From assembly GCF_028823535.1 (NCBI RefSeq), contig NZ_JAQIYM010000004.1, positions 310,001 to 374,000 on the forward strand: 64,000 nt of DNA, given 5' to 3'. The translations under genes and the position numbers were made by a program. The notes beneath the pieces are model-generated. The model searched no databases. It worked only from the letters and a program-made list of their open reading frames with translations, and was not told the origin of the DNA. The DNA comes from Pseudomonas serbica (GTDB taxonomy: Bacteria > Pseudomonadota > Gammaproteobacteria > Pseudomonadales > Pseudomonadaceae). Below are positions 49,051-64,000 of this stretch, piece after piece (position 1 is the first letter of the stretch; each line of letters begins with the position of its first letter).

Positions 49051-49757
49051 CAGCGGCGGTTCGTCCAACGCTGTCTCAACCATTCAAGGTCTTCAGGGCG
49101 AGTGACCTTAAGGTTATCGGATCGCCCTTCGATCAGCCGAGGCGCCATCCCGGACCACTCCATGGCCGACGCTTCATCGGTGATGACAGCATCCGCCACC
49201 AGGCTGTCCGCCAATGCGCGATGCAGTGCACCCAGGCGAAACATCTGCGGTGTGTAGGCCTGCCAGATCACACTGCGATCCACGGTCTCAACCACACGAC
49301 CCTGTTTATCGACCCGTTTAAGCGTATCCCGCGCAGGCACCGCCAACAGTCCGCCCACCGGGTCATCCGCCAGTTCGCCCAACAACTTGTCCAGATCATC
49401 GCGACTCAGGTTGGGCCGTGCCGCATCGTGCACCAGCACCCAATCCTCATCCTCAGCACCCAACGCATGCAAGTGCAGCAAGGCATTGAGCACCGACCCG
49501 GAACGCTCGGCGCCGCCGTCGACGCGTTGGATGCGTTTGTCGCCAGCACAGGCCAGGTTCGGCCAATAAGGATCATCAACAGCAAGACTGACCACCAGGC
49601 CCTTCAGGCCAGGATGATCGAGGAAACAGCCGAGGCTGTGTTCGAGAATAGTGCGCCCGCCCAGTTGCAGATATTGCTTGGGACGGTCCGCGGCCATACG
49701 GGCACCGACACCCGCGGCAGGAATCACGGCCCAGAAGGCCGGCAGAGACAGGTTCAT
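49050..49757 (-). CDS. ispD: 2-C-methyl-D-erythritol 4-phosphate cytidylyltransferase
   Basis: This 235-aa enzyme couples CTP to MEP in isoprenoid synthesis. The CTP-binding motif is in AVIPAAGVGARMAADRPKQYLQLGG. DWVLVHDAARPNLSRDDL and the C-terminal ...NLKVTRPEDLEWLRQRW block are typical. The stop codon touches a palindromic element. It overlaps ftsB by 4 bases (ATGA) at the start, the conserved ftsB-ispD coupling. Confidence 0.97.
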   Translation of the reverse strand: MNLSLPAFWAVIPAAGVGARMAADRPKQYLQLGGRTILEHSLGCFLDHPGLKGLVVSLAVDDPYWPNLACAGDKRIQRVDGGAERSGSVLNALLHLHALGAEDEDWVLVHDAARPNLSRDDLDKLLGELADDPVGGLLAVPARDTLKRVDKQGRVVETVDRSVIWQAYTPQMFRLGALHRALADSLVADAVITDEASAMEWSGMAPRLIEGRSDNLKVTRPEDLEWLRQRWTNRR

Positions 49758-50032
49758 TGTGCCAACTGGTAAAGGGTTTCACCGTCCTTGACCATGCCCA
49801 ATTCATGGCGAGCCCGCTCTTCAACGGTCTCCATGCCCTTTTTCAACTCACTGACTTCCGCGTCCATCACCCGATTGCGCTCCAGCAGCGTCTGGTTCTC
49901 AGCTTGCTGATCGGCAATCTGCTGAGTCAGCTCGGCCACTTGCGCCAGACTTCCGTTTCCCACCCACAGGCGGTACTGCAGGCCAGCCAGCAGCAGGAGC
50001 AAGACGAGGAACAACCAATTGGGACTGCGCAT
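49754..50032 (-). CDS. ftsB: Cell division protein FtsB
   Basis: This 92-aa bitopic membrane protein of the FtsQLB complex has one transmembrane helix (about residues 5-22, NWLFLVLLLLLAGLQYRLW). A long coiled coil follows (about 28-75, VAELTQQIADQQAENQTLLERN). The conserved C-terminal EERARHELGMVKDGETLYQL is present. It overlaps ispD. The eno gene lies upstream, with 170 bases that hold a strong hairpin. Confidence 0.96.
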   Translation of the reverse strand: MRSPNWLFLVLLLLLAGLQYRLWVGNGSLAQVAELTQQIADQQAENQTLLERNRVMDAEVSELKKGMETVEERARHELGMVKDGETLYQLAQ

Positions 50033-50090
50033 CGAATATCAGGTATCCAGTGAAAAAAGACAGCCACATCAAAACATGAAGCTACTGATA

Positions 50091-50120
50091 GCACGAAGCC
50101 TGGAAGAACCAGGCTTGTGC
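50091..50120 (-). terminator. Hairpin between eno and ftsB
   Basis: GCACGAAGCCTGG and CCAGGCTTGTGC pair almost fully around AAGAA. No T run follows on the minus strand, so it may be a processing or partial-termination element. Confidence 0.5.
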
Positions 50121-50202
50121 TTATAAGGCATCAGATTAGTGGCAAAAACGTCGCTATAGCGATTTTTCCGACACAATCCGCTGTCTTTTTATCAGCAATC
50201 GA

Positions 50203-51537
<1,335 letters not shown>

Positions 51538-51557
51538 TTATAACTTTCGCATTACTT

Positions 51558-51623
51558 TGTGGGAGCCGGCTTGCTGGCGATGGCGTCCTTTCGGGCCCCT
51601 TCGCTGGCAAGCCAGCTCCTACA
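51558..51623. repeat. REPIN, first unit of a tandem doublet
   Basis: TGTGGGAGCCGGCTTGCTGG and its near reverse complement, ending TCCTACA, flank the short centre TCCTTTCGGGCC. The second unit begins 75 bases later. Confidence 0.92.
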
Positions 51624-51632
51624 GGTCACATT

Positions 51633-51698
51633 TGTGGGAGCCGGCTTGCTGGCGATGGCGTCCTTTCGGGCCTCATCGCTGGCAAGCCAGCTCCTACA
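51633..51698. repeat. REPIN, second unit of a tandem doublet
   Basis: This 66-base unit is almost identical to the one at 51558, differing at only a few positions such as CTCATCGCT for CCCTTCGCT. The two lie between eno and kdsA. Confidence 0.92.
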
Positions 51699-51718
51699 CA
51701 GGATCGGGGTTGCCGATA

Positions 51719-54222
<2,504 letters not shown>

Positions 54223-54475
54223 TTAAAGCGGTCCGAGCCGCCGGGGAAAGCGAAGGAAGGCCGAAGCCCCCGATCACCTGCATTAATCACAGTGCACCTT
54301 TCAAAAAAACCGCCGCGTTGGGACAGACCGGGAGATGAAACACCGGTTCGTTGCTCGCTACACATTTTTTGGAATCGCCCAGCAAAGACTGCTTGGTAAT
54401 CGGCAACTCCTGCAATTCAGGCGAATCCACAGAAGTTGTATCAAGAAGGGAGCGTAGTCTACCGGAAAGCCCCTT

Positions 54476-55804
54476 TCAGCTCAAACCTTGATCTTCGCCT
54501 GGTGGTTGCCAATGTAGATTCCAGCCTCCGGCCGCCTCGCCATCCAGCCCCGACAGATTGGCCACCGCCAGCAATTGCCCGTCTTTGAACAGCAGCGGCA
54601 ATCTGCCGCGCACGAACGGCGGCACCCCGCGCTCGTTGAGCAATCGCTTCAGGTCGCGATGGCCGCGGCCAGCTAACTCCATCACCTCGCCCCCTTCACG
54701 ATAGCGGATCTGCAAGGGGCCATCAGGGATTTGCCCATTCAGCGTGAGCACACCGTTGTCGGGCAACGCCAGCGGCTGCGCGGGCTCAAGCCATGCTCCA
54801 GGCACTGGCGCTGGGCGCAACCAGCGACCGGATAACCACCAGATACGCCCGCCCGCCCGATGCAGCTCACCCTCGGCCAGGCGCCAGATCGGCCGGGCGT
54901 CGCCGGTGGCATCGCGCAAATCGAGCCAACCCGACCAATGGTCACTGTCTGGCAGCCGAGTCAGGGGTTCGAGCCAGTGGCTGAGCGCATTTCGCTGGCG
55001 GGCGTCGGAAAGTTTTTCCAGAGTCGCCAACTTGATCGACGGCAATTTCAACCAATCGAATTCGCTGGCGGCGCTGGCCTCGCTCAAATCGATCCGTGCC
55101 AGCTCATTTAGCAATTCCTGCGCCTCGCTCAAATGCGCAGCACTGCGCGCCATGCTCGCCATGGCCTGCGGCCAGCGTTGGGTCAAGGCCGGGAACACCT
55201 GATGACGCAGGTAATTGCGTGAGAACTGGCGATCCTGGTTTGAAGGATCCTCGATCCAGCGCAGCTTGTGTTGCGATGCATAGGCCTCAAGCTCGGCACG
55301 GGTTGCATCGAGCAAGGGCCTCAGCAGTTGCCCCTTGCCCAGCGGGCGCTGGCGCGGCATCCCTGACAATCCTCTTACGCCAGCCCCACGTAGCAGGCGA
55401 AACAGCAAGGTTTCCGCCTGATCGTCTCGGTGCTGGGCCGTCAGCAGCACTTCATTGGCTTGAGTGGCCTCGATGAACGCCGCATACCGCGCATCACGGG
55501 CGGCACGCTCAAGGCTGGCGCCGGGTTGCACCTGGACGCGAATGACTTGCAGCGGCACTCCCAGCGACTCGCACATAGAACGGCAATGCTCTGGCCACGC
55601 CTCAGCCGCAGCCTGAAGGCCATGATGGACATGGATGGCGTTCAACGCTGGCAGAGATTGGTTTTTTGCCAGATCGGCGAGGAGATGAAGCAGCACGGTG
55701 GAATCGAGACCACCGGAGAAAGCGATATGCCAGGTTGTAGCGTGGCGCCAGGGCTGAAGATTCAGCAACAGCCTGCCAGGCAGATTCATCATGGGATGAC
55801 TCAT
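54476..55804 (-). CDS. tilS: tRNA(Ile)-lysidine synthase
   Basis: This 442-aa enzyme adds lysine to C34 of tRNA-Ile2. The PP-loop ATPase motif SGGLDSTVLLHLL is near residue 31, and LTAQHRDDQAETLLFRLLRG is the second conserved block. The C-terminal substrate-binding domains (TilS and TilS_C) include the RGHRDLKRLLNERGVPPFVR stretch. The start MSHPMMNLPG at 55804 has AGGTGAT upstream. It is followed by a 275-base gap and pyrG. A REPIN separates it from accA. Confidence 0.95.
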   Translation of the reverse strand: MSHPMMNLPGRLLLNLQPWRHATTWHIAFSGGLDSTVLLHLLADLAKNQSLPALNAIHVHHGLQAAAEAWPEHCRSMCESLGVPLQVIRVQVQPGASLERAARDARYAAFIEATQANEVLLTAQHRDDQAETLLFRLLRGAGVRGLSGMPRQRPLGKGQLLRPLLDATRAELEAYASQHKLRWIEDPSNQDRQFSRNYLRHQVFPALTQRWPQAMASMARSAAHLSEAQELLNELARIDLSEASAASEFDWLKLPSIKLATLEKLSDARQRNALSHWLEPLTRLPDSDHWSGWLDLRDATGDARPIWRLAEGELHRAGGRIWWLSGRWLRPAPVPGAWLEPAQPLALPDNGVLTLNGQIPDGPLQIRYREGGEVMELAGRGHRDLKRLLNERGVPPFVRGRLPLLFKDGQLLAVANLSGLDGEAAGGWNLHWQPPGEDQGLS

Positions 55805-55828
55805 ATCGATCACCTAGCGCAAATCAAA

Positions 55829-55932
55829 TGTGGGAGCGCCGGTGCGACGATTCGACTTGCTCGCGAAGGGGCTTAACATCCAACAAAATTGTCGATTGTT
55901 ATACCGCGTTCGCGAGCAAGCCCGCTCCCACA
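55829..55932. repeat. REPIN with an altered left arm
   Basis: The right arm (reverse complement of TGTGGGAGCGGGCTTGCTCG) is intact. The left arm starts TGTGGGAGC, then has a 15-base extra stretch (around GCCGGTGCGACGATTCGA) before CTTGCTCGCGAAGG. It lies between tilS and accA. Confidence 0.85.
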
Positions 55933-55951
55933 TGAGTAAAGCGCGGTCAGA

Positions 55952-56899
55952 TCAGAGACCGTAGCTCATCAGACGCTCGTAACGACGGTCCAGCAGCGCC
56001 TTGTGGTCGAGCTTCTTCAGCATCGCCAGTTGCGTGCTCAGCTCGGCACGGATCGAGGCAGCCGCAGCTGCCGGATCACGGTGCGCGCCGCCCAATGGCT
56101 CGCCAATTACCTTGTCGACGATGCCCAAGCCCTTGAGACGCTCGGCAGTGATGCCCATGGCCTCTGCGGCGTCCGGTGCTTTCTCGGCGGTTTTCCACAG
56201 GATCGAGGCGCAACCTTCCGGCGAGATCACCGCGTAGGTCGAGTACTGCAGCATGTTCAGCTGATCGCAAACGCCGATGGCCAACGCACCACCGGAACCA
56301 CCCTCACCGATCACAGTGGCGATGATTGGGGTTTTCAGGCGAGCCATCACGCGCAGGTTCCAGGCAATCGCTTCGCTCTGGTTGCGCTCTTCAGCGTCGA
56401 TGCCAGGGTAAGCACCCGGGGTGTCGATGAAGGTCAGGATCGGCATTTTGAAACGCTCGGCCATTTCCATCAGGCGACAGGCCTTGCGGTAGCCTTCCGG
56501 ACGCGGCATACCGAAGTTGCGGCGAACCTTTTCGCGCACTTCGCGGCCCTTCTGGTGACCGATGACCATGACTGGCTGGTCGTCCAGGCGGGCAATGCCG
56601 CCCACGATGGCAGCGTCGTCGGAGAAGTGGCGGTCGCCGTGCAGCTCATCGAACTCGGTGAAGATGTGTTCGATGTAGTCCAGGGTATATGGACGCTTCG
56701 GGTGACGCGCCAGACGCGCGATCTGCCAGCTGGTCAGCTTGCCGAAGATGTCCTCGGTCAGCGTACTGCTCTTGTCCTGCAGGCGGGAAATCTCATCGCC
56801 GATATTCAGCGAATTGTCATTACCGACCAAGCGCAACTCTTCGATCTTGGCTTGCAGGTCGGCGATCGGCTGTTCGAAATCTAGAAAATTCGGGTTCAT
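55952..56899 (-). CDS. accA: Acetyl-CoA carboxylase carboxyltransferase subunit alpha
   Basis: This 315-aa subunit joins AccD to transfer CO2 to acetyl-CoA, giving malonyl-Co[24 protein letters not shown] is the family N terminus. [27 protein letters not shown] and the [16 protein letters not shown] block are the conserved crotonase-like core. Length matches E. coli AccA (319 aa). The next gene upstream on the same strand is dnaE, with about 150 bases between. The frame extends a few codons upstream without a better start. Confidence 0.98.
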   Translation of the reverse strand: MNPNFLDFEQPIADLQAKIEELRLVGNDNSLNIGDEISRLQDKSSTLTEDIFGKLTSWQIARLARHPKRPYTLDYIEHIFTEFDELHGDRHFSDDAAIVGGIARLDDQPVMVIGHQKGREVREKVRRNFGMPRPEGYRKACRLMEMAERFKMPILTFIDTPGAYPGIDAEERNQSEAIAWNLRVMARLKTPIIATVIGEGGSGGALAIGVCDQLNMLQYSTYAVISPEGCASILWKTAEKAPDAAEAMGITAERLKGLGIVDKVIGEPLGGAHRDPAAAAASIRAELSTQLAMLKKLDHKALLDRRYERLMSYGL

Positions 56900-57049
56900 A
56901 GGCGTCCGTCTTGGGTCGACGTCCAAGAGAGCTTGGGCCGGCCGGTTGTCTATTCGCGCCCTACCATAAGGGACAGGCGCGTTCAGGTCGAGATTAAATT
57001 CTGGTCAAGCTCAGGGTCCCGCTCAAAGTCAAAAGCGACACCCTGACCG

Positions 57050-60571
<3,522 letters not shown>

Positions 60572-60600
60572 AGTGATCCTGCGTTAAGTCATGAAAACAA

Positions 60601-60626
60601 CAAGGCCCGGATTGTACCGGGCCTTG
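60601..60626 (-). terminator. Hairpin between rnhB and dnaE
   Basis: CAAGGCCCGG and CCGGGCCTTG form a perfect 10-bp stem with a 6-base loop. On the minus strand it is followed by GTTGTTTTC, a weak T run. It may reduce readthrough from the lpx-rnhB operon into dnaE. Confidence 0.6.
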
Positions 60627-60648
60627 GTAAAAAAAATCAGCCTTGCAA

Positions 60649-61290
60649 CTAAGTCTCGATGAGACTCTCCCGGGCCTCGTACGCCAGACGCACCGGGGCA
60701 AACGAGCGTCGGTGAATCGGGGTCGGCCCCAGGCGTGCAAGCGCTTCCAGATGAACGGGCGTCGGGTAGCCTTTGTGCCCGCCGATCCCGTAACCCGGGT
60801 AGATCAATTCGAAAGCAGCCATTTCACGGTCGCGACTGACCTTGGCCAGGATCGATGCCGCGGCGATCGCCGGAACCTTGCCATCGCCCTGCACCACCGC
60901 TTCGGCACGCATCGACAGTTTCGGGCAACGGTTGCCGTCGATCATCGCCAGTTTCGGCTGGATGTGCAGCCCGGCGATGGCGCGCTGCATGGCCAGCATG
61001 GTGGCGTGGAGGATGTTCAGCTCATCGATTTCTTCGACTTCGGCGCGGGCAATGCACCAGCTCAGGGCTTTTTCGCAGATTTCGTCGTAGAGTTTTTCGC
61101 GCCGGGCCTCGGTGAGCTTCTTCGAGTCGTTCAGGCCGAGGATCGGACGGTTCGGATCAAGAATCACAGCCGCCGTCACCACGGCGCCACAGAGTGGGCC
61201 GCGGCCGACTTCGTCGACACCGGCAACCAATTCTTCCACTTCAGCGACCAAGGTGAAATCCAGCCCCATCTGCATGCTTGCTTTACTCAT
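60649..61290 (-). CDS. rnhB: Ribonuclease HII
   Basis: This 213-aa enzyme cuts RNA-DNA hybrids and misinserted ribonucleotides. The DEG-like motif is in [17 protein letters not shown], where the first acidic pair lies, and [16 protein letters not shown] is conserved. The late Asp is in [12 protein letters not shown]. It overlaps lpxB by 4 bases (ATGA), so it belongs to the fabZ-lpxA-lpxB-rnhB run. Size is close to E. coli RnhB (198 aa). Confidence 0.97.
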   Translation of the reverse strand: MSKASMQMGLDFTLVAEVEELVAGVDEVGRGPLCGAVVTAAVILDPNRPILGLNDSKKLTEARREKLYDEICEKALSWCIARAEVEEIDELNILHATMLAMQRAIAGLHIQPKLAMIDGNRCPKLSMRAEAVVQGDGKVPAIAAASILAKVSRDREMAAFELIYPGYGIGGHKGYPTPVHLEALARLGPTPIHRRSFAPVRLAYEARESLIET

Positions 61291-62417
61291 TGTACTTGGC
61301 CGATCAGGTTCAGCACTGCATCCGCAGCCTGGTTGGAAGCGTCCAGACGAAGGGTCCGGTGAATTTCATCAAAACCACGGGTTTGCTCCTGGCCACCTTC
61401 GATCAGCGGCGACAAGGTCTGGGCCAAGGCTTCGACGGTGGCGTCATCCTGCAGCAACTCGGGCACCAACAGGCGTTGGGCCAGCAGGTTCGGCAAGGAG
61501 ACGTAGGGGCTTTTCACCATGCGCTTGAGAATCCAGAACGTCAGCGGTGCCAGGCGATAGGCAACGACCATTGGCCGCTTGTACAACAAGGCTTCAAGCG
61601 TTGCTGTACCGGAGGCAATCAGCACGGCATTGCATGCCGCCAAGGCCAGATGGGACTTGCCGTCGAGCAAGGTCAGCGGCAAATCGCGACCCACCAGCAG
61701 TTCTTCAAGCTGGGCCCGGCGCTGTGGGTTGGCGCATGGCACTACAAACCGCACTCCGGGTCGCATTGCCCGCAGGCGCTGGGCCGTATCGAGAAACAAG
61801 GCACCGAGCCGGCCCACTTCGCCGCCACGACTGCCCGGCATCAGTGCAACCAACGGCCCTTCAGGCAATCCCAACTCGGCTCGCGCCGCAGCGCGGTCGG
61901 CTTCGAGCGGAATGGCATCGGCCAGGGTATGCCCGACAAACCGCACCGGCACACCCTTCTCTTCGTAGAATTTCGCTTCGAACGGGAACAGCGTAAGCAT
62001 CAGGTCGCAACCTTCGCGAATCTTCAGCACCCGCTTCTGCCGCCAGGCCCAGACCGACGGGCTGACGTAATGCACGGTCTTGATCCCGGCCTGACGCAGC
62101 TTGAGTTCGATATTGAGATTGAAGTCCGGGGCATCGATGCCGATGAACACGTCTGGTTTCGCGGCGATCAGGTCGGCCACCAGCTTCTTACGGCGCGCCA
62201 GCAATTCACGCAACCGACCCAAGACTTCCACCAGGCCCATCACCGACAGACGTTCCATGGGAAAGTAGGACGCCAGGCCTTCGGCCTGCATCAACGGGCC
62301 GCCGACACCGATGAACTCGACCGCCGGATGGCGAGCCTTCAGCGCGCGCATCAGACCCGCGCCCAGAATGTCGCCGGAAGCCTCACCTGCCACCAGCGCA
62401 ATACGCAAATTGGCCAT
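61287..62417 (-). CDS. lpxB: Lipid-A-disaccharide synthase
   Basis: This 376-aa glycosyltransferase (GT19) joins UDP-2,3-diacylglucosamine and lipid [21 protein letters not shown] is the N-terminal signature. The [11 protein letters not shown] block and [19 protein letters not shown], which includes a donor-binding region, are present. It overlaps rnhB by 4 bases and lies 2 bases after lpxA. Operon position is standard for Pseudomonas. Confidence 0.98.
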   Translation of the reverse strand: MANLRIALVAGEASGDILGAGLMRALKARHPAVEFIGVGGPLMQAEGLASYFPMERLSVMGLVEVLGRLRELLARRKKLVADLIAAKPDVFIGIDAPDFNLNIELKLRQAGIKTVHYVSPSVWAWRQKRVLKIREGCDLMLTLFPFEAKFYEEKGVPVRFVGHTLADAIPLEADRAAARAELGLPEGPLVALMPGSRGGEVGRLGALFLDTAQRLRAMRPGVRFVVPCANPQRRAQLEELLVGRDLPLTLLDGKSHLALAACNAVLIASGTATLEALLYKRPMVVAYRLAPLTFWILKRMVKSPYVSLPNLLAQRLLVPELLQDDATVEALAQTLSPLIEGGQEQTRGFDEIHRTLRLDASNQAADAVLNLIGQVQ

Positions 62418-62419
62418 GG

Positions 62420-63196
62420 TTAGCGTGTGATGCCGCGGGTCGAGGACTGTATGGAGTCGCGGAACACCGCCACTTCCGGGAACTGGGCAGAGGATTCGGC
62501 CAGTTCGGCGAGCGCCTGCTCAACCGTCAGGCCCTGGCGATAGACCACCTTGTAGGCACGACGCAGGGCGTGGATCGCGTCTTCGCTGAAACCGCGACGG
62601 CGCATGCCTTCAAAGTTCATGCTGCGGGCTTCGGCCGGGTTGCCGAACACCGTGACATACGCCGGGACGTCCTTGCCGATCGCCGTACCCATGCCGGAAA
62701 AGCTGTGGGCACCAATGTGGCAATACTGATGAACCAGGGTAAAACCGGACAGGATCGCCCAGTCTTCCACGTGCACGTGGCCGGCCAGCGCCGTGTTGTT
62801 GACCAGGATGCAGTGGTTGCCGATGACACTGTCGTGACCGATGTGGGCGTACGCCATGATCAGGTTGTGATCGCCCAGGGTGGTTTCCGAACGGTCCTGA
62901 ATGGTCCCACGATGGATCGTCACGCCTTCGCGGATGACGTTGTGGTCGCCCATCACCAGGCGGGTTTCCTCGCCTTTGTATTTCAGATCGGGCGTGTCCT
63001 CACCTACCGAGGAAAACTGGTAGATACGGTTGTACTTACCGATTCGGGTCGGGCCCTTGAGAATCACATGCGGCCCGATCACGGTCCCCTCGCCGATTTC
63101 CACACCTGCGCCGATGATCGACCACGGGCCGACCTCGACGCCGTCAGCCAGAACGGCCGTCGGATCGATGATTGCGCGAGGGTCGATCAAACTCAT
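62420..63196 (-). CDS. lpxA: UDP-N-acetylglucosamine acyltransferase
   Basis: This 258-aa enzyme adds the first acyl chain in lipid A synthesis. The N-terminal two-thirds is a left-handed beta helix of hexapeptide repeats ([20 protein letters not shown]). The catalytic His is in [21 protein letters not shown] helical C-terminal domain follows. It overlaps fabZ by 4 bases and is followed by lpxB after 2 bases. Confidence 0.98.
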   Translation of the reverse strand: MSLIDPRAIIDPTAVLADGVEVGPWSIIGAGVEIGEGTVIGPHVILKGPTRIGKYNRIYQFSSVGEDTPDLKYKGEETRLVMGDHNVIREGVTIHRGTIQDRSETTLGDHNLIMAYAHIGHDSVIGNHCILVNNTALAGHVHVEDWAILSGFTLVHQYCHIGAHSFSGMGTAIGKDVPAYVTVFGNPAEARSMNFEGMRRRGFSEDAIHALRRAYKVVYRQGLTVEQALAELAESSAQFPEVAVFRDSIQSSTRGITR

Positions 63197-63633
63197 AGTT
63201 TGCGTTCCGCGCAGATGATTTCAGCAGAGCAGACCGGCTTGCCATCGACCGAAGCCTGGCACTCGAACTTCCAGATCTGACGCTTGCAGCTGATGAACTT
63301 GGCTTCAAGGATCAGCTGATCGCCCGGCAGTACAGGCTGGCGGAAGCGCAGCTTGTCGGAGCCGACGAAGTAATAAAGGGTGCCGTCGGCGGGTTTCACG
63401 TCGAGCATCTTGAAACCAAGGATCCCTGCAGCCTGAGCCATCGCTTCGATGATCAGTACGCCTGGCATGATTGGATGCGCAGGAAAGTGACCATTGAAGA
63501 ACGGTTCGTTGATGCTGACATTCTTGTAGGCGCGAATGCGCTTGCCTTCAACATCCAGCTCCACTACCCGGTCCACCAGCAGGAACGGGTAACGGTGAGG
63601 CAGGTATTCGCGAATCTCGTTGATGTCCATCAT
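63193..63633 (-). CDS. fabZ: 3-hydroxyacyl-[acyl-carrier-protein] dehydratase FabZ
   Basis: This 146-aa hotdog-fold enzyme dehydrates 3-hydroxyacyl-ACP. The catalytic His is in [15 protein letters not shown], and the glutamate is in [16 protein letters not shown]. The start [17 protein letters not shown] at 63633 matches P. aeruginosa FabZ. The upstream extension to 63693 reads as non-coding. The ribosome binding site is weak. It lies between lpxD and lpxA and overlaps lpxA by 4 bases. Confidence 0.97.
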   Translation of the reverse strand: MMDINEIREYLPHRYPFLLVDRVVELDVEGKRIRAYKNVSINEPFFNGHFPAHPIMPGVLIIEAMAQAAGILGFKMLDVKPADGTLYYFVGSDKLRFRQPVLPGDQLILEAKFISCKRQIWKFECQASVDGKPVCSAEIICAERKL

Positions 63634-63741
63634 TTCGGGGGGAAGCCTATGTAAAGATTGGGAGTGCGCGACTGACGCACACTCCTCTAGCAAATCAAGG
63701 TCGCAGTCTAGCGGCTGTGCACGCTTGATATGGAAATGGTA

Positions 63742-64000
63742 TCAGCCATCTGATGAAGCATTACCGCCAGGGGTCACTTCCCCTGTTTGCTTTTCCAGCT
63801 GTCGCAGACGCCGCGCGATGTCATCGAGCTGGCGGATACGTGCCGCGCTTTTGCGCCACTCGGCGGCTGGCTGCATCGCCGTACCGGACGAATAGGCACC
63901 CGGCTCGGTGATCGAGTGGGTCACCATGGTCATCCCGGTGATGAACACGTTGTCGCAAATATCGATATGCCCCACCAGCCCTACGCCACCGGCGAGCATG
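63742..64000 (-). CDS. lpxD: UDP-3-O-acylglucosamine N-acyltransferase LpxD, 3' part
   Basis: Only the C-terminal 85 residues are present, and the gene continues past the right edge. The visible part begins with beta-helix sequence ([28 protein letters not shown]), including the HIDICDNVF stretch typical of LpxD. It ends with a charged helix ([20 protein letters not shown]) that forms the trimer's C-terminal coiled region. LpxD adds the N-linked acyl chain to UDP-GlcN lipid A precursor. Identity is supported by position before fabZ and lpxA. Confidence 0.93.
   Translation of the reverse strand, partial: MLAGGVGLVGHIDICDNVFITGMTMVTHSITEPGAYSSGTAMQPAAEWRKSAARIRQLDDIARRLRQLEKQTGEVTPGGNASSDG

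Overview
The window is chromosomal DNA from a fluorescent Pseudomonas, most likely of the P. fluorescens group. The evidence is high-GC coding, gene order matching the Pseudomonas core blocks recX-recA-cinA, mutS-fdxA-rsmZ-rpoS-nlpD-pcm-surE-truD-ispF, fghA-frmA-gfnR, ispD-ftsB-eno-kdsA-pyrG-tilS-accA-dnaE-rnhB-lpxB-lpxA-fabZ-lpxD, and many REP/REPIN repeats of the kind seen in this group (GTGGGAGC...GCTTGCTCGCGA). No rRNA, CRISPR array, insertion sequence or integrase was seen.

Layout. 1-1.4 kb: the end of an M14-type peptidase gene and an amino-acid ABC transporter ATPase. 1.4-6.2 kb: an unknown protein, an Lhr-type 'ligase-associated' helicase translationally coupled to the phosphoesterase pdeM, a small Pro-rich protein and dcd. 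6.5-14 kb: a cold-shock protein, a DUF481 outer-membrane protein, an alkyltransferase-like protein, an AmpG-type permease, proS, a lipoprotein and dinB. 14.3-14.75 kb: two identical initiator tRNA-fMet genes, each with its own promoter and terminator. 15-21 kb: mprF with its acvB/virJ-type partner, then kup. 21-31.3 kb: mixed housekeeping (rimO, a GNAT enzyme, an atypical pseudouridine synthase, a DUF1456 protein, rhlG, trmO, fpr/finR, dgkA, erdR, a DTW tRNA enzyme, small unknowns). 31.8-40 kb: a LOG-family gene, recX-recA, cinA, a short phage-derived lysis cassette (endolysin, holin, S24 repressor) and mutS. 40-46 kb: fdxA, the sRNA gene rsmZ, rpoS, nlpD and the pcm-surE-truD-ispF run. 46-49 kb: formaldehyde detoxification. 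49-64 kb: ispD to lpxD, covering cell division, glycolysis, KDO, CTP, fatty acid, replication and lipid A genes, mostly on the minus strand with 4-nt overlaps.

Functional links. recA and dinB both carry LexA-type boxes, so they probably share SOS control. fdxA, rsmZ and rpoS lie together, and rsmZ carries a GacA-type upstream palindrome. The most interesting accessory region is between cinA and mutS. In many P. fluorescens-group strains this site holds a whole tailocin/prophage. Here only the repressor, holin and endolysin remain, with TGCAT-based palindromes that look like repressor operators. Other points are a pseudouridine-synthase-like protein whose catalytic Asp appears to be replaced by Gln, an Lhr/PdeM pair without its usual ligase and exonuclease next to it, and a non-REPIN palindrome family found at three convergent gene junctions.
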